Positions 17,430 through 26,005 of a stretch of DNA of 64,000 bases are shown one piece after another; the stretch's first letter is position 1, and every line of letters starts with the position of its first letter. The DNA is taken from NCBI RefSeq assembly GCF_900187385.1, contig NZ_FYEY01000001.1, positions 3,348,001 to 3,412,000 of the forward strand, written 5' to 3'. The stretch is from Streptomyces sp. 2114.4. GTDB lineage: Bacteria; Actinomycetota; Actinomycetes; Streptomycetales; Streptomycetaceae. The notes under the pieces were generated by a model, which worked only from the letters and a program-made list of their open reading frames with translations, was not told the DNA's origin and did not search any database. The translations under genes were made by a program, and so were the position numbers.

Positions 17430-20372
17430 ATGGACCACAGTCCGGGACAGGGGCGGGGGCGGCTCCGCTTCTCCGTGCTCGGTCCCGTGCGGGCCTGGCG
17501 CGGCGATGCACCGCTGGCGGCGGGCTCCCCGCAGCAGCGTGCGCTGCTTGCCGCACTGCTGCTGCGCGGCGGCCGTACCGCCACCGCACCCGAGCTTGTC
17601 GACGCGCTGTGGGGCGACGAACCGCCGCACGCCGCGCTCGCCGCACTGCGTACGTACGCCTCGAGGCTCCGCAAGGCGCTGGGTGATGACGCAGCCGCCT
17701 TGGTCAGTGAGTCCGGCGGCTATGCGATCCGCTCCGTGGACGGCCACCCGCTGGACCTGGACCTGGACCATGCCGAGCAGTACGCGGCCGAGGCCGAAAA
17801 GGCCAAGACCGCCGGCGATCGCGGCCGCGCCCGCAAGCTCCTCGACGACGCGCTCGCACTGTGGGCCGGCGAGCCCCTGGCCGGCCTTGCCGGCCCTTAC
17901 GCCGACACTCAGCGCACCCGTCTCGACGAGTGGCGGCTGACTCTCCAGGAGACGCGCCTCGAACTCGACCTGGAGGCCGGCTGCCACGCCGAGGCGGTCT
18001 CCGAACTGACTGCCCTCACCGCCGCCCACCCACTGCGCGAGCGACTGCGGGAACTCCTCATGCTGGCGCTGTACCGCAGCGGCCGGCAGGCCGAGGCGCT
18101 GGCCGTCTACACCGACACCCGTCGACTCCTCGACGAGGAACTGGCCGTCGAGCCCCGCGCCTCGCTCTCGGAACTCCAGCAGCGGATCCTCCGGGCGGAC
18201 GCCGACCTGGACGCGCCCCTGACGCTCAGCGACGGCGCGGACCACGCCGACCATGGCCTCGTCCGACCCCAACAGCTTCCTGCCACCGTCGCCGACTTCA
18301 CCGGGCGCACCCCCTTCGTCGCCGAGCTGGGCGACCGGCTCGCCACCACCGAGGGCAGCGTGATGGCGGTCTCCGCACTCACCGGCATCGGCGGTGTCGG
18401 CAAGACCACCCTCGCCGTGCATGTGGCCCACGCCGCCCGCGAGCACTTCCCCGACGGGCAGCTCTACGCCGACCTGCAGGGCGCCGGACACAGCCCCGCC
18501 GAGCCCGAGGCCGTGCTCGGCGCCTTCCTGCGCGCCCTCGGCACCCCGGACTCCGCCATCCCCGACGGCCTGGAGGAACGCTCCGCCCTCTACCGCTCCA
18601 CCCTCGCCGGCCGCCGCGTGCTGGCCCTGCTGGACAACGCCCGGGACGCCGCACAGATCCGCCCGCTGCTCCCCGGCACCGAGGGTTGCGCAGCGCTGAT
18701 CACCAGCCGCGCGCGCATGATAGATCTCGCCGGGGCGCACCTGATCGACCTCGATGTGATGAGCCCCGACGAGGCGTTCACCCTCTTCACTCTCATCGTC
18801 GGAGAAGAACGGGTGAACGCCGAGCGCGAGGCCTCGATGGACGTAGTCGGCGCCTGCGGATTTCTCCCACTCGCCATCCGCATCGCTGCCTCCCGTCTGG
18901 CCTCCCGTCGTACCTGGACGGTCTCCGTGCTCGCCAGCAAACTGGCCGACGAGCGCCGCCGTCTGGACGAACTGCGGGCCGGCGACCTCGCCGTCACGGC
19001 CACCTTCGAACTGGGGTACGGGCAGCTCGAACCCCAGCAGGCGCGAGCCTTCCGGCTGCTGGGTCTGGCCGACGGCCCGGACATCTCCCTGGCCGCAGCC
19101 GCCGCCCTCCTCGACATGGACGGCGATACGACCGAGAGCCTGCTGGAATCCCTCGTCGACACCTCGCTGCTGGAATCCGCGGCACCCGGACGCTACCGCT
19201 TCCACGACCTCGTACGCCTCTACGCCCGCTCCTGCGCCGAGCGCGACGAACAGCCGCCGGCGGAGCGCGATGCCGCGGTGTCTCGCCTCCTGGACTTCTA
19301 CCTGGCGACAGCTGCGCACAGATACCCTCTCGAACGCCCCGGCGACATCCTGGTCGACCACATGGAGACTCCGCACTATCCCGGGCTGGTCTTCGAGGAC
19401 CGCTCCGAGGCGATGAGCTGGTTGTTCAGTGAAACCAGATGCCTGATCGCCTGCGCGCTCCAGAACACCGCACCGGGCTCCCTGCGACGTGCCGTCGATT
19501 TGCTGGTGCTCACCAGGGACATGGCCGACTCCGGTGCCAGCAACCGGCAGTTCGAGCAAGCCAGTCTCACCCTGCTCGCCGCCGCGTTGAAGGCCGACGA
19601 CCAGCACGCCGCGGCTCGCGTGCACTGGATCCTCGCCCCCATCTACACCCAGTCCGGGCGGCTCAGCGAGGCCGATGAGCACGCAAAGCTGGCAACGCTG
19701 CGCGGGCTGTCCGCCGGCGACGACTTCTCCGCCTGCAACGGACTCAACGACCGGGGCATCATCGCCAGTATCGAGAGTCGGCTCGAGGAAGCGGATGCCT
19801 ACCTGAACCAAGCCCTCCTCTCCTACCGTGACATCAACAACCGGCAGTCGGAGGCGAGCGCGCTCTGCAACCTCTCCCGCGTCCATCTGGACACCGGCCG
19901 GGTGGACAGCGCGGTTGCCCTCGCCGAGCAGGGGGTCGCGCTGTACGAGGAGTGCGGTGCCTCGCGACGGCTGGCCAACGGCAAGTACAACCTGGGCATG
20001 GCCCTCACCCTGGCCGACCGGCTGGAGGAGGCCACCCAGCAACTGACCGAGGCCCTCGTCAGCTTCCAGGACACCCGGCAGCGGTTCTGGGAGGGCATGA
20101 CGTATCTGCGCCTCGCAGAGGTGGAACTGGCGGCACATCAGCCTGCGAAGGCTGCCAACTACGCTGAACTGGCGGTCGCCGCGCTCCGTAGTAGCGGTGG
20201 AGACCGCTGGCGCGCCAGCGCACTCGCGGTACTCGGAAGCGCTCTGGGCGAGATCGGTCACACTGGGCGCGCACAGGTCTGCCAGCAGGAAGTGCAGACG
20301 ATTCACAAGAGGCTGGGCCTGCCACAGGGCAGCGGTTCGCAGCGGTTTCCCGTCTCGATGCCTGTCGCGTAG
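17430..20372 (+). CDS. afsR: AfsR-type SARP global regulator
   Basis: A 980-residue regulator, close to the 993 residues I recall for S. coelicolor AfsR. Order: SARP winged-helix DNA-binding domain (about 10-100; LRFSVLGPVRAWRG, GSPQQRALLAALLLRGG), bacterial transcriptional activation domain (about 105-250; AEAVSELTALTAAHPLRERL), NB-ARC ATPase with P-loop GIGGVGKTT at about 319-327 and LALLDNARDAAQIRPLLPG, then C-terminal TPR repeats (about 680-960). AfsR binds ATP/GTP, is phosphorylated by AfsK and activates afsS. The afsS-like gene lies 210 bp downstream and an afsK gene 9.5 kb away. ATG with a purine-rich AGGCAGGGGGA upstream. Confidence 0.93.
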   Translation: MDHSPGQGRGRLRFSVLGPVRAWRGDAPLAAGSPQQRALLAALLLRGGRTATAPELVDALWGDEPPHAALAALRTYASRLRKALGDDAAALVSESGGYAIRSVDGHPLDLDLDHAEQYAAEAEKAKTAGDRGRARKLLDDALALWAGEPLAGLAGPYADTQRTRLDEWRLTLQETRLELDLEAGCHAEAVSELTALTAAHPLRERLRELLMLALYRSGRQAEALAVYTDTRRLLDEELAVEPRASLSELQQRILRADADLDAPLTLSDGADHADHGLVRPQQLPATVADFTGRTPFVAELGDRLATTEGSVMAVSALTGIGGVGKTTLAVHVAHAAREHFPDGQLYADLQGAGHSPAEPEAVLGAFLRALGTPDSAIPDGLEERSALYRSTLAGRRVLALLDNARDAAQIRPLLPGTEGCAALITSRARMIDLAGAHLIDLDVMSPDEAFTLFTLIVGEERVNAEREASMDVVGACGFLPLAIRIAASRLASRRTWTVSVLASKLADERRRLDELRAGDLAVTATFELGYGQLEPQQARAFRLLGLADGPDISLAAAAALLDMDGDTTESLLESLVDTSLLESAAPGRYRFHDLVRLYARSCAERDEQPPAERDAAVSRLLDFYLATAAHRYPLERPGDILVDHMETPHYPGLVFEDRSEAMSWLFSETRCLIACALQNTAPGSLRRAVDLLVLTRDMADSGASNRQFEQASLTLLAAALKADDQHAAARVHWILAPIYTQSGRLSEADEHAKLATLRGLSAGDDFSACNGLNDRGIIASIESRLEEADAYLNQALLSYRDINNRQSEASALCNLSRVHLDTGRVDSAVALAEQGVALYEECGASRRLANGKYNLGMALTLADRLEEATQQLTEALVSFQDTRQRFWEGMTYLRLAEVELAAHQPAKAANYAELAVAALRSSGGDRWRASALAVLGSALGEIGHTGRAQVCQQEVQTIHKRLGLPQGSGSQRFPVSMPVA

Positions 20373-20398
20373 CGGCATCCGAGGCACGCCCTTCCGGC

Positions 20399-20420
20399 GT
20401 TTATCGATCGTTCATCGCCA
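20399..20420 (+). promoter_or_regulatory. 11-bp direct repeat: probable AfsR box / PHO-type box
   Basis: GTTTATCG (20399-20406) and GTTCATCG (20410-20417) recur with an 11-bp period, the geometry of SARP binding sites. The afsS promoter of S. coelicolor is known to be bound by AfsR and by PhoP at 11-bp GTTCA-type repeats. It lies about 165 bp upstream of the afsS-like start, leaving a long leader. Confidence 0.6.
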
Positions 20421-20582
20421 CACGGCAGTCTCTTCTCAACCGATCCGCCGCCTCGGGGGGCAAGCGGCTCGGTGAGCGAGCCCCACCGATAAGGTGTTCG
20501 GCCGCGGTTCGCCCGTCCGGCGACCCACGGGGGAGTTGCCGGGCGGGTGCTCCAAAAGCGCCCACACGTAGGAGTTGATCGT

Positions 20583-20870
20583 ATGGCCACCGAGAACCAG
20601 TCTCGCCCGGGTGACGAGAAGGATGTCGTCAAGCCGCTCGACAGCACGCGTCCGATCCAGCCCATGGACAGCACCCGTCCGATCCAGCCCATGGACAGCA
20701 CGCGCCCCATCCAGCCCATGGACAGCACGCGCCCCATCCAGCCGCCGGACAGCACCCGTCCGATCCAGCCGGCTGACAAGCGCGGTCCCGTCGGCGGTGC
20801 CGCCGCGCCCGCTGACGGTCACTCCGTGACGGCGAAGGACAGCACTCGGCCGATCATCGACCCGCAGTAG
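20583..20870 (+). CDS. afsS: AfsS-like (sigma-like) small repeat protein
   Basis: A 95-residue protein immediately downstream of afsR. Five tandem copies of D-S-T-R-P-I-Q-P with one varying residue (L, M, M, M, P) occupy 20637-20771 as a 27-bp DNA repeat. A degenerate unit ADKRGPVGG and a final DSTRPIID follow. AfsS proteins are small and built from T-x-x-D-x-H-x-P-type repeats once likened to sigma factors; position and repeat type support this assignment, though here His is replaced by Thr and the Ala-Pro-Pro tail by Ile-Gln-Pro. No signal peptide. TAGGAG lies about 8 nt before the ATG. Role: relay from AfsR to antibiotic pathway regulators. Confidence 0.8.
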   Translation: MATENQSRPGDEKDVVKPLDSTRPIQPMDSTRPIQPMDSTRPIQPMDSTRPIQPPDSTRPIQPADKRGPVGGAAAPADGHSVTAKDSTRPIIDPQ

Positions 20871-20985
20871 TCGACATAGGCGTCAAGTGAGCCTGGGGAT
20901 CGGGGGGATACCCGGGAGGGCCCCGGGGGACGAGACTCGGGGAACGGGGGAAGTACGGGGGAAGTACGGGGGATCAGGGGGGACC

Positions 20986-21063
20986 GAAGGGGCCAGCCTC
21001 GATGACATTCCAAGGGGGGAGTCATCGAAGTCGGCCCCTTCTGCGTGCGTCGGCGCAGAAGGG
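20986..21063 (+). promoter_or_regulatory. Two mutually exclusive hairpins in the leader of the secreted peptide gene
   Basis: Hairpin A: GAAGGGGCC (20986-20994) with GGCCCCTTC (21033-21041), and inside it TCGATGAC (20999-21006) with GTCATCGA (21021-21028). Hairpin B: CCCTTCTGCG (21036-21045) with CGCAGAAGGG (21054-21063). They share 21036-21041, so only one can form. Just upstream (20946-20975) GGGGGAAGTAC is repeated. The layout resembles an attenuator or terminator/antiterminator. The rest of 20871-21210 has no gene. Confidence 0.6.
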
Positions 21064-21210
21064 TCCTTGCTGCGGGGACCCGGGCCGGCGCCGCGGCGAC
21101 CGGCTGGCAATTCCCCTCATTCAGCAGCTATTTCAGGACACCTGATCGAATGTACGGCCTATGACCGGCAAGCTTCTGTTGTTCATGAATCGCCCCTTCA
21201 AGGAGTTCAG

Positions 21211-21414
21211 ATGACCCGATTCACGCGCACGCTCGTTACCGTCGCCCTTGCGGCCGCTGCCGCCGGCGGCGCCGCGACTCCGGCCCTGGCCGACAGCCAC
21301 ACCCCCGCCGCCCCGGGCTTCGCGGCCCAGGACAGCACCATGCCCATAGCCGCCAACGTGGCCACCCCCGACAACCACATTCCGGTCGCGCCCCAGGGGT
21401 CCGTCCAGCACTGA
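21211..21414 (+). CDS. Small secreted peptide with AfsS-like repeats
   Basis: A 67-residue precursor. Residues 1-28 form a Sec signal peptide (MTRFTRTLVTVALAAAAAGG, cleavage likely after A-x-A in PALADS). The mature part of about 40 residues holds three spaced motifs of the AfsS type: DSHTPAAP, DSTMPIAA and DNHIPVAP. AAGGAG precedes the ATG by 6 nt. It lies 340 bp downstream of the afsS-like gene, behind a structured leader. Function unknown. A secreted signal or decoy related to AfsS is an attractive guess, but an ordinary surface peptide is equally possible. No cysteines. Confidence 0.75.
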   Translation: MTRFTRTLVTVALAAAAAGGAATPALADSHTPAAPGFAAQDSTMPIAANVATPDNHIPVAPQGSVQH

Positions 21415-21523
21415 CCGAACGCAGCACCGCCCCTGCACGGGGCCCGGGCCCGTCGCGCCGCGACGGGCCCGCTCGGTTTCCGGCAGCCGCTCCACCTGCC
21501 GCGCAGATCCCTTCCACACTTGA

Positions 21524-21538
21524 CTGACGGTTCGTCAG
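21524..21538. promoter_or_regulatory. Regulon palindrome, site 5 (acyl-CoA synthetase gene)
   Basis: CTGACGGTTCGTCAG, perfect arms, 86 bp upstream of the GTG start of the acyl-CoA synthetase. Confidence 0.8.
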
Positions 21539-21624
21539 TTCGCTGCTACAGTCGCGCCATCCGCCCCCGGTGCTCCCGCCGGGCCCGGCCACGTTCCGCC
21601 CTGCTCACAGCCAGGAGGCGCGCC

Positions 21625-23253
21625 GTGTTCGAACCCTCCCGTATTCACACGCTCTGGGAACTGGTCGAGTACCGGGCGCGGGTCTCGCGCGGGGCGCCGA
21701 TGTTCTTCGACGGGGACGGGCGGAGCGTCACCTTCGACGGGGTGCGCGACGAGGCGCTGCGGGTGGCGGGCGGGTTCCGGGAGTTGGGGATCGGGGCCGG
21801 GACGCGGGTGGTCTGGCAGTTGCCGACGCGGATCGAGACGGTGGTGGCCTCGCTGGCGCTGGCTCGGCTCGGGGCCGTACAGACGCCGGTCATCCCGCTG
21901 CACCGGGAGCGCGAGGTCGGTTTCATCCTGGCGGAGTCGGCGGCGGAGTTCGTGCTCTTACCGGGCGTGTGGCGGGGGTTCGACCACACCGCGATGGTGC
22001 GGAAGCTCGCCGGGGACGGGGTGCGGGTGGTCTCGGTGGCGGGCGGGTTGCCGCAGGGGGACCCGGGGGCGTTGCCGCAGGGGGAGCCGGGCGCGTGGGG
22101 TGCCCCTGCCGGAGCGGGCGAGGGGCGGGCGGCAGACGACGGGCCGGGAGAGGACGAGGGGCAAGGTGGTGGCGCCGGGCGGGCGAGCTGGGTCTACTAC
22201 ACCTCGGGCACCACCTCGTCGCCCAAGGGCGTCGAGCACACCGACGCCACTCTCCTCGCCGGTGGCATCGGACTGGCCACCGCGCTCGGGATGTCCGCGG
22301 ACGACATCGGCTCGATCGCCTTCCCCTACGCGCATATCGCCGGCCCGGACTATGTCATCGCCATGCTGGTCAGCGGGTTTCCCGCAGTCATTCTGGAGAG
22401 CTTCGAGCCGGGCCGCGCGGCCGCCGTCTACCGGCGCCACGGGGTGACGATGGCCGGCGGCAGCACCGCCTTCTACCAGGCGTTTCTCGATGAGTCGCGG
22501 CGCTGTCGGCAGCGGCTGCCGCGGGCCGGGCGGTTGATTCCCTCGCTGCGGCTGCTGTCCGGCGGCGGGGCCCCGATGCCCCCGGAGCTGTATGCGGCCG
22601 CCGGGCGGGAGCTGGGCTGCGCGATCGTGCACGGGTACGGCATGACCGAGTGCCCGATGATCACGATGGGCACGCCGTACGACAGCGATGAGCAGTTGGC
22701 GCGGACCGTGGGCAAGCCGGTGGTGGGGGCGCAGGTTCGGATCGTCCTGCCGGACGGGAGCGAGGCCGGAACCGGGGAGTTGGGTGAGGTGACGCTCAAG
22801 GGGGCGATGCTCTTCCGGCGGTACACGGACCCGGCGCTGACCGCCGCGGCGTTTGCCCCCGACGGCTCCTTCCGCACCGGTGACCTGGGGTATCTGCGTC
22901 CCGACGGGCATCTGGTGCTGACCGGGCGGCTGAAGGACATCATCATCCGCAAGGGCGAGAACATCTCCGCGCAGGAGATCGAGGAGCTGGTGCGCACCCA
23001 CCCGGCGGTGGCGGACGCCGCGGTGATCGGGCTGCCGGACCGGGAGCGCGGCGAGCGGGTGTGCGCGGTGGTCACGCCCGCCGATCCGGCCGCGCCGCCG
23101 CTGAGCCTGGACGGGCTGACCGCGCATCTGCGGGCGGCCGGGCTGATGACGCAGAAGCTGCCGGAGCAGCTGGAGATCGTCGGTGAGCTGCCGCGCGGCG
23201 GGCCGCTGAACAAGGTGCTCAAGGCGTCGCTGCGGGAGCGGTATACGGCATAG
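21625..23253 (+). CDS. AMP-forming acyl-CoA synthetase
   Basis: A 542-residue ANL-superfamily ligase that adenylates a carboxylate and transfers it to CoA. YYTSGTTSSPKGVEHTD is the P-loop (about 190-205), HGYGMTECPMITMG the A5 region, FRTGDLGYLRPDGHL the A7 Asp and GRLKDIIIRKGENIS the A8 hinge; the A10 Lys lies in GGPLNKVLKASL. GTG at 21625 with AGGAGG 7 nt upstream; a longer frame upstream would cross the promoter. A Gly/Ala/Glu-rich linker (about 150-185) holds the near-repeat G-G-L-P-Q-G-D-P / G-A-L-P-Q-G-E-P. Substrate unknown; regulon membership suggests a ring- or branched-chain acid. Confidence 0.92.
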   Translation: MFEPSRIHTLWELVEYRARVSRGAPMFFDGDGRSVTFDGVRDEALRVAGGFRELGIGAGTRVVWQLPTRIETVVASLALARLGAVQTPVIPLHREREVGFILAESAAEFVLLPGVWRGFDHTAMVRKLAGDGVRVVSVAGGLPQGDPGALPQGEPGAWGAPAGAGEGRAADDGPGEDEGQGGGAGRASWVYYTSGTTSSPKGVEHTDATLLAGGIGLATALGMSADDIGSIAFPYAHIAGPDYVIAMLVSGFPAVILESFEPGRAAAVYRRHGVTMAGGSTAFYQAFLDESRRCRQRLPRAGRLIPSLRLLSGGGAPMPPELYAAAGRELGCAIVHGYGMTECPMITMGTPYDSDEQLARTVGKPVVGAQVRIVLPDGSEAGTGELGEVTLKGAMLFRRYTDPALTAAAFAPDGSFRTGDLGYLRPDGHLVLTGRLKDIIIRKGENISAQEIEELVRTHPAVADAAVIGLPDRERGERVCAVVTPADPAAPPLSLDGLTAHLRAAGLMTQKLPEQLEIVGELPRGGPLNKVLKASLRERYTA

Positions 23254-23474
23254 CCATGGCGGTGTGCCGGTAGCGGTGTACGACGTGGCCGTGGCGGTGC
23301 TGCGGTAGCGCCATCGGTAGCGGTATACGGAGTAGCCGGGGCGCCGCGGCGGTGTGGCGATGAGTTCCGGGGGCCCGTGGAGTCTTCACTGGGAATGGCG
23401 CCGGAGGTGTGCGCGGTACGCGTCCGGGGCCGGCCCCGGCAGAACACCCCCGGCAGGACGGAAGGACCCGGACG
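23254..23474. repeat. Drifting GCGGT(A/G)TACG repeats after the synthetase gene
   Basis: The 3' end of the synthetase gene (GCGGTATACGGCATAGCC) recurs as GCGGTATACGGAGTAGCC at about 23317-23334, with shorter relatives between. This looks like local duplication. No gene seen. Confidence 0.45.
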
Positions 23475-24062
23475 ATGACCGAGACGATCGACTTCGCGGC
23501 ACAGGCCCGGCTGGTATCGCAGCTCGCGGCCCGGACCGCCGATGAACAGCTCGATGCCCCCACCCCCTGCGAGGCGTACGCGGTGCGCCATCTGCTGGGC
23601 CACCTCGTCGGCCTGGCCGCGGCGTTCCAGGAGGCGGCGCGCAAGGACCTCGGGCCGATGACGAGCGTCAGCCCCGGTGCGACGGAGCCCGATGTGGAGC
23701 CCGGCTGGCGCACCGAGCTGGACCGGAATCTGCAGGGCATGGTGGAGGCCTGGCACGCCCCGGAGGCCTGGGAGGGCGAGACCCAGGCGGGCGGCGTGAC
23801 CCTTCCCGCGGCCATGGCGGGCCGGATCGCGCTCAACGAGCTGGTACTGCACGGCTGGGACCTGGCGCGCGCCACCGGTCAGGAGTACGCGCCCGACACC
23901 GCCAGTCTCGGGGTCTCGTATGCGCTGCTCACGCAGTTTGCCGAGAGCCCGGAGCGCGGGCCGTTCGGCCCACCGGTGGCGGTGGCAGCGGGGGCACCGC
24001 TCCTCGATCAGGCGGTGGCGCTCAGCGGCCGTCGGCCCGACTGGGCGCCGCCGGGGTCGTAG
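23475..24062 (+). CDS. TIGR03086-type DinB-like (mycothiol-dependent enzyme fold) protein
   Basis: A 195-residue protein of the DinB/maleylpyruvate-isomerase N-terminal family (TIGR03086 type). The metal ligands appear as His in RHLLGHLVGLAAAFQEA and His in LNELVLHGWDLARATGQ, the two diagnostic helices. TPCEAYAVRHLLGHL matches the T-P-C-x-x-x-x-V-R-x-L-L-x-H pattern. Such proteins may use mycothiol as thiol cofactor; the reaction here is unknown. ATG at 23475 follows CGGAAGGACC about 8 nt upstream. Not preceded by a regulon palindrome. Confidence 0.85.
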   Translation: MTETIDFAAQARLVSQLAARTADEQLDAPTPCEAYAVRHLLGHLVGLAAAFQEAARKDLGPMTSVSPGATEPDVEPGWRTELDRNLQGMVEAWHAPEAWEGETQAGGVTLPAAMAGRIALNELVLHGWDLARATGQEYAPDTASLGVSYALLTQFAESPERGPFGPPVAVAAGAPLLDQAVALSGRRPDWAPPGS

Positions 24063-24190
24063 CCGGGGCCGTAGCCGGTGTCATCGGCGGTGCGGCAGCA
24101 ACCTCGGTGGACGGCAGCCTCGGCCGTACTGCCGCCTGAGTCGTGCGGCAGCCTCGGCGGTAAGGCGGCCCGAACGGCACCGCAACCGGA

Positions 24191-25900
24191 TCACGCCGGA
24201 GCCGGCCCCGGGGCTCCGTTCCGCAGCAGGGTCTTGAGGATCTTGCCGCTGGCGTTGCGCGGGAGTGCGGTGACGAAGGTGACCTCCCGCGGGACCTTGT
24301 AGTTGGCCATCTCCCGGCGGGACCAGGCGATCAGATCGTCGGCGGTGAGCAGGGAGCCGGCGCGGCGGACCGCATAGGCCTTGCCGACCTCGCCGAGGCG
24401 GGGGTCGGGTATGCCGACGACGGCGACCTCGGCGATGTCCGGGTGGCGGCCGAGAAGTTGCTCTATTTCGGCGGGATAGGCGTTGAAGCCGCCGACGATG
24501 AACATGTCCTTGATGCGGTCCGTGATCCGGAGGTTGCCCGTCGCGTCCAGGACGCCCACATCGCCGGTGCGCAGCCAGCCGTCGGGGGTGATCACCTGGG
24601 CCGTGGCGGCCGGGTCCTCGAAGTAGCCGGACATCACGTGGTAGCCGCGGACGTACACCTCGCCGGGTTCGCCGGGCGGCACCGGGCCGCCCGCGGCGTC
24701 GACGATCCGGACCTCGGTGCCGGGTATGGCCCGGCCCGAGGTCGTGGCGATGACGTCGGGCGGATCGCCGCGGCGGCACATCGTGACGACGCCGGAGCTC
24801 TCGGACAGGCCGTACGCCGTCAGGACGGTGGAGACCTTCAGCTCGCTGCGCAGCCGCTCGACCAGTTCCAGGGGGACCACGGCGGCGCCGGTGACCACCA
24901 CGCGCAGCGCGGAGAGGTCGTGCAGGCCGCGGGCGGGGTGGTCGAGGAGCTGCTGGTGGAGGGTGGGCGGGCCGGGGAGTACGGAGATCCGCTCGGCGGC
25001 GATATTGGCGAGCGCGGTCTCCACGCCGAAGACGGGTTGCGGCACCATCGTCGCGCCGCGCAGCAGACAGGCGATGATCCCGGCCTTGTAGCCGAAGGTG
25101 TGGAAGAACGGGTTGACGATCAGATAGCGGTCGCCCTCACGGAGGCCGGCCAGTTCGCTCCACACGGCGTAGGCGCGCAGGGTCTGGGCGTGCGTGATCA
25201 CCGCGCCCTTGGGGCGTCCGGTGGTGCCGGAGGTGAAGATGATGTCCGAGGGGGCGTCGGGGAGCAGCGCATCGGCCCGGCCGCGGACCGTTTCCGGGGA
25301 CACCGTCGCGCCGCCGGCGAGGAAGTCCGGCCGGGCGGCGAAACCGGCGGGGGCGTCCCCGGAGAGCACCACGGCCTTCTCCAGCCGCGGCAGTCCGGGC
25401 AGCGGGCCGCGGCCGGGGCCTTCCTGGGCGGCGCGGCGGAGCGAGGCGACGTAGGACGTGCCGAGGAAAGTGCCGGTGACGAAGAGGAGCTTGGCGCGGG
25501 TGCGGCGCAGGACGTAGGCGGCCTCGGCGCCCTTGAAGCGGGTGTTGACGGGGACGAGGACGGCTCCGGCGGTGACGGCCCCGAGGGCGGAGACGATCCA
25601 GTCGAGGGTGTTGGGCGCCCATACGGCGACGCGGTCGCCGGGCGCGACCCCCGAGGCGATACAGGCGGCCGCGGCCTCCTCCACCCGCGCGCCGAGCTCG
25701 GCGTACGACACCCGGGTACGGCCCTCGACCACGGCCTCCCGGGAGGCGTAGCGCCGGGCGGCCGCCCGCACCAGCCGGGGGATGGTGCCGTACTCCAGAT
25801 CCGCCCGCGTCCCCACACCCGCCTGGGCCTCCAGGCCGCTCTGAGACTCCAGGTCCCCCTCAGGCTCCGGATCCGCCCGCGCCTCCAGGTCGTCGCGCAT
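24191..25900 (-). CDS. FadD3-like AMP-forming acyl-CoA ligase
   Basis: A 569-residue ANL ligase. VSYAELGARVEEA, VAVWAPNTLDWIVSALG, DIIFTSGTTGRPKGAVITHA (P-loop), YLIVNPFFHTFGYKAGIIAC, VSTVLTAYGLSESSGVVTM, LRTGDVGVLDATGNLRITDR and LPRNASGKILK are all intact. The NPFFH-FGYKAGI string and overall spacing recall mycobacterial FadD3, which activates the indanedione-propionate (HIP) steroid remnant; that is family recall, not a search result. The first 40 residues are an acidic low-complexity tail (repeats such as D-L-E-x-Q). ATG at 25900, 36 bp from an operator shared with the divergent aldolase operon. Confidence 0.92.
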   Translation of the reverse strand: MRDDLEARADPEPEGDLESQSGLEAQAGVGTRADLEYGTIPRLVRAAARRYASREAVVEGRTRVSYAELGARVEEAAAACIASGVAPGDRVAVWAPNTLDWIVSALGAVTAGAVLVPVNTRFKGAEAAYVLRRTRAKLLFVTGTFLGTSYVASLRRAAQEGPGRGPLPGLPRLEKAVVLSGDAPAGFAARPDFLAGGATVSPETVRGRADALLPDAPSDIIFTSGTTGRPKGAVITHAQTLRAYAVWSELAGLREGDRYLIVNPFFHTFGYKAGIIACLLRGATMVPQPVFGVETALANIAAERISVLPGPPTLHQQLLDHPARGLHDLSALRVVVTGAAVVPLELVERLRSELKVSTVLTAYGLSESSGVVTMCRRGDPPDVIATTSGRAIPGTEVRIVDAAGGPVPPGEPGEVYVRGYHVMSGYFEDPAATAQVITPDGWLRTGDVGVLDATGNLRITDRIKDMFIVGGFNAYPAEIEQLLGRHPDIAEVAVVGIPDPRLGEVGKAYAVRRAGSLLTADDLIAWSRREMANYKVPREVTFVTALPRNASGKILKTLLRNGAPGPAPA

Positions 25901-25936
25901 CGCGTCGCCTCCCGCCGAAGAGCCCTGCGCCACTAG

Positions 25937-25951
25937 CTGACTGCCCGTCAG
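25937..25951. promoter_or_regulatory. Regulon palindrome, site 6 (divergent FadD3-like / Ltp2-like promoter)
   Basis: CTGACTGCCCGTCAG, one mismatch. It lies 36 bp from the ligase start and 54 bp from the aldolase-operon start, so one site may govern both directions. A separate palindrome, TCAGTACTGA, follows at 25975-25984. Confidence 0.75.
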
Positions 25952-26005
25952 ATTAGCGGTAGCCTCCTCCGCTGTCAGTACTGACGACCGACCGTGGAGG
26001 TGGCG

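Noticed and set aside
17334..20387. 1017-residue reading frame on the minus strand opposite afsR
   Set aside because: Antisense to the clearly AfsR-coding strand; composition reflects the complementary GC-rich codons and shows no known domain.
20887..21414. In-frame upstream extension of the secreted peptide gene
   Set aside because: It would translate the hairpin leader and place the signal peptide internally; the ATG with AAGGAG at 21211 is better.
25975..25984. TCAGTACTGA as a further regulon site
   Set aside because: Inverted orientation and spacing differ from the CTGACG-N3-CGTCAG pattern.
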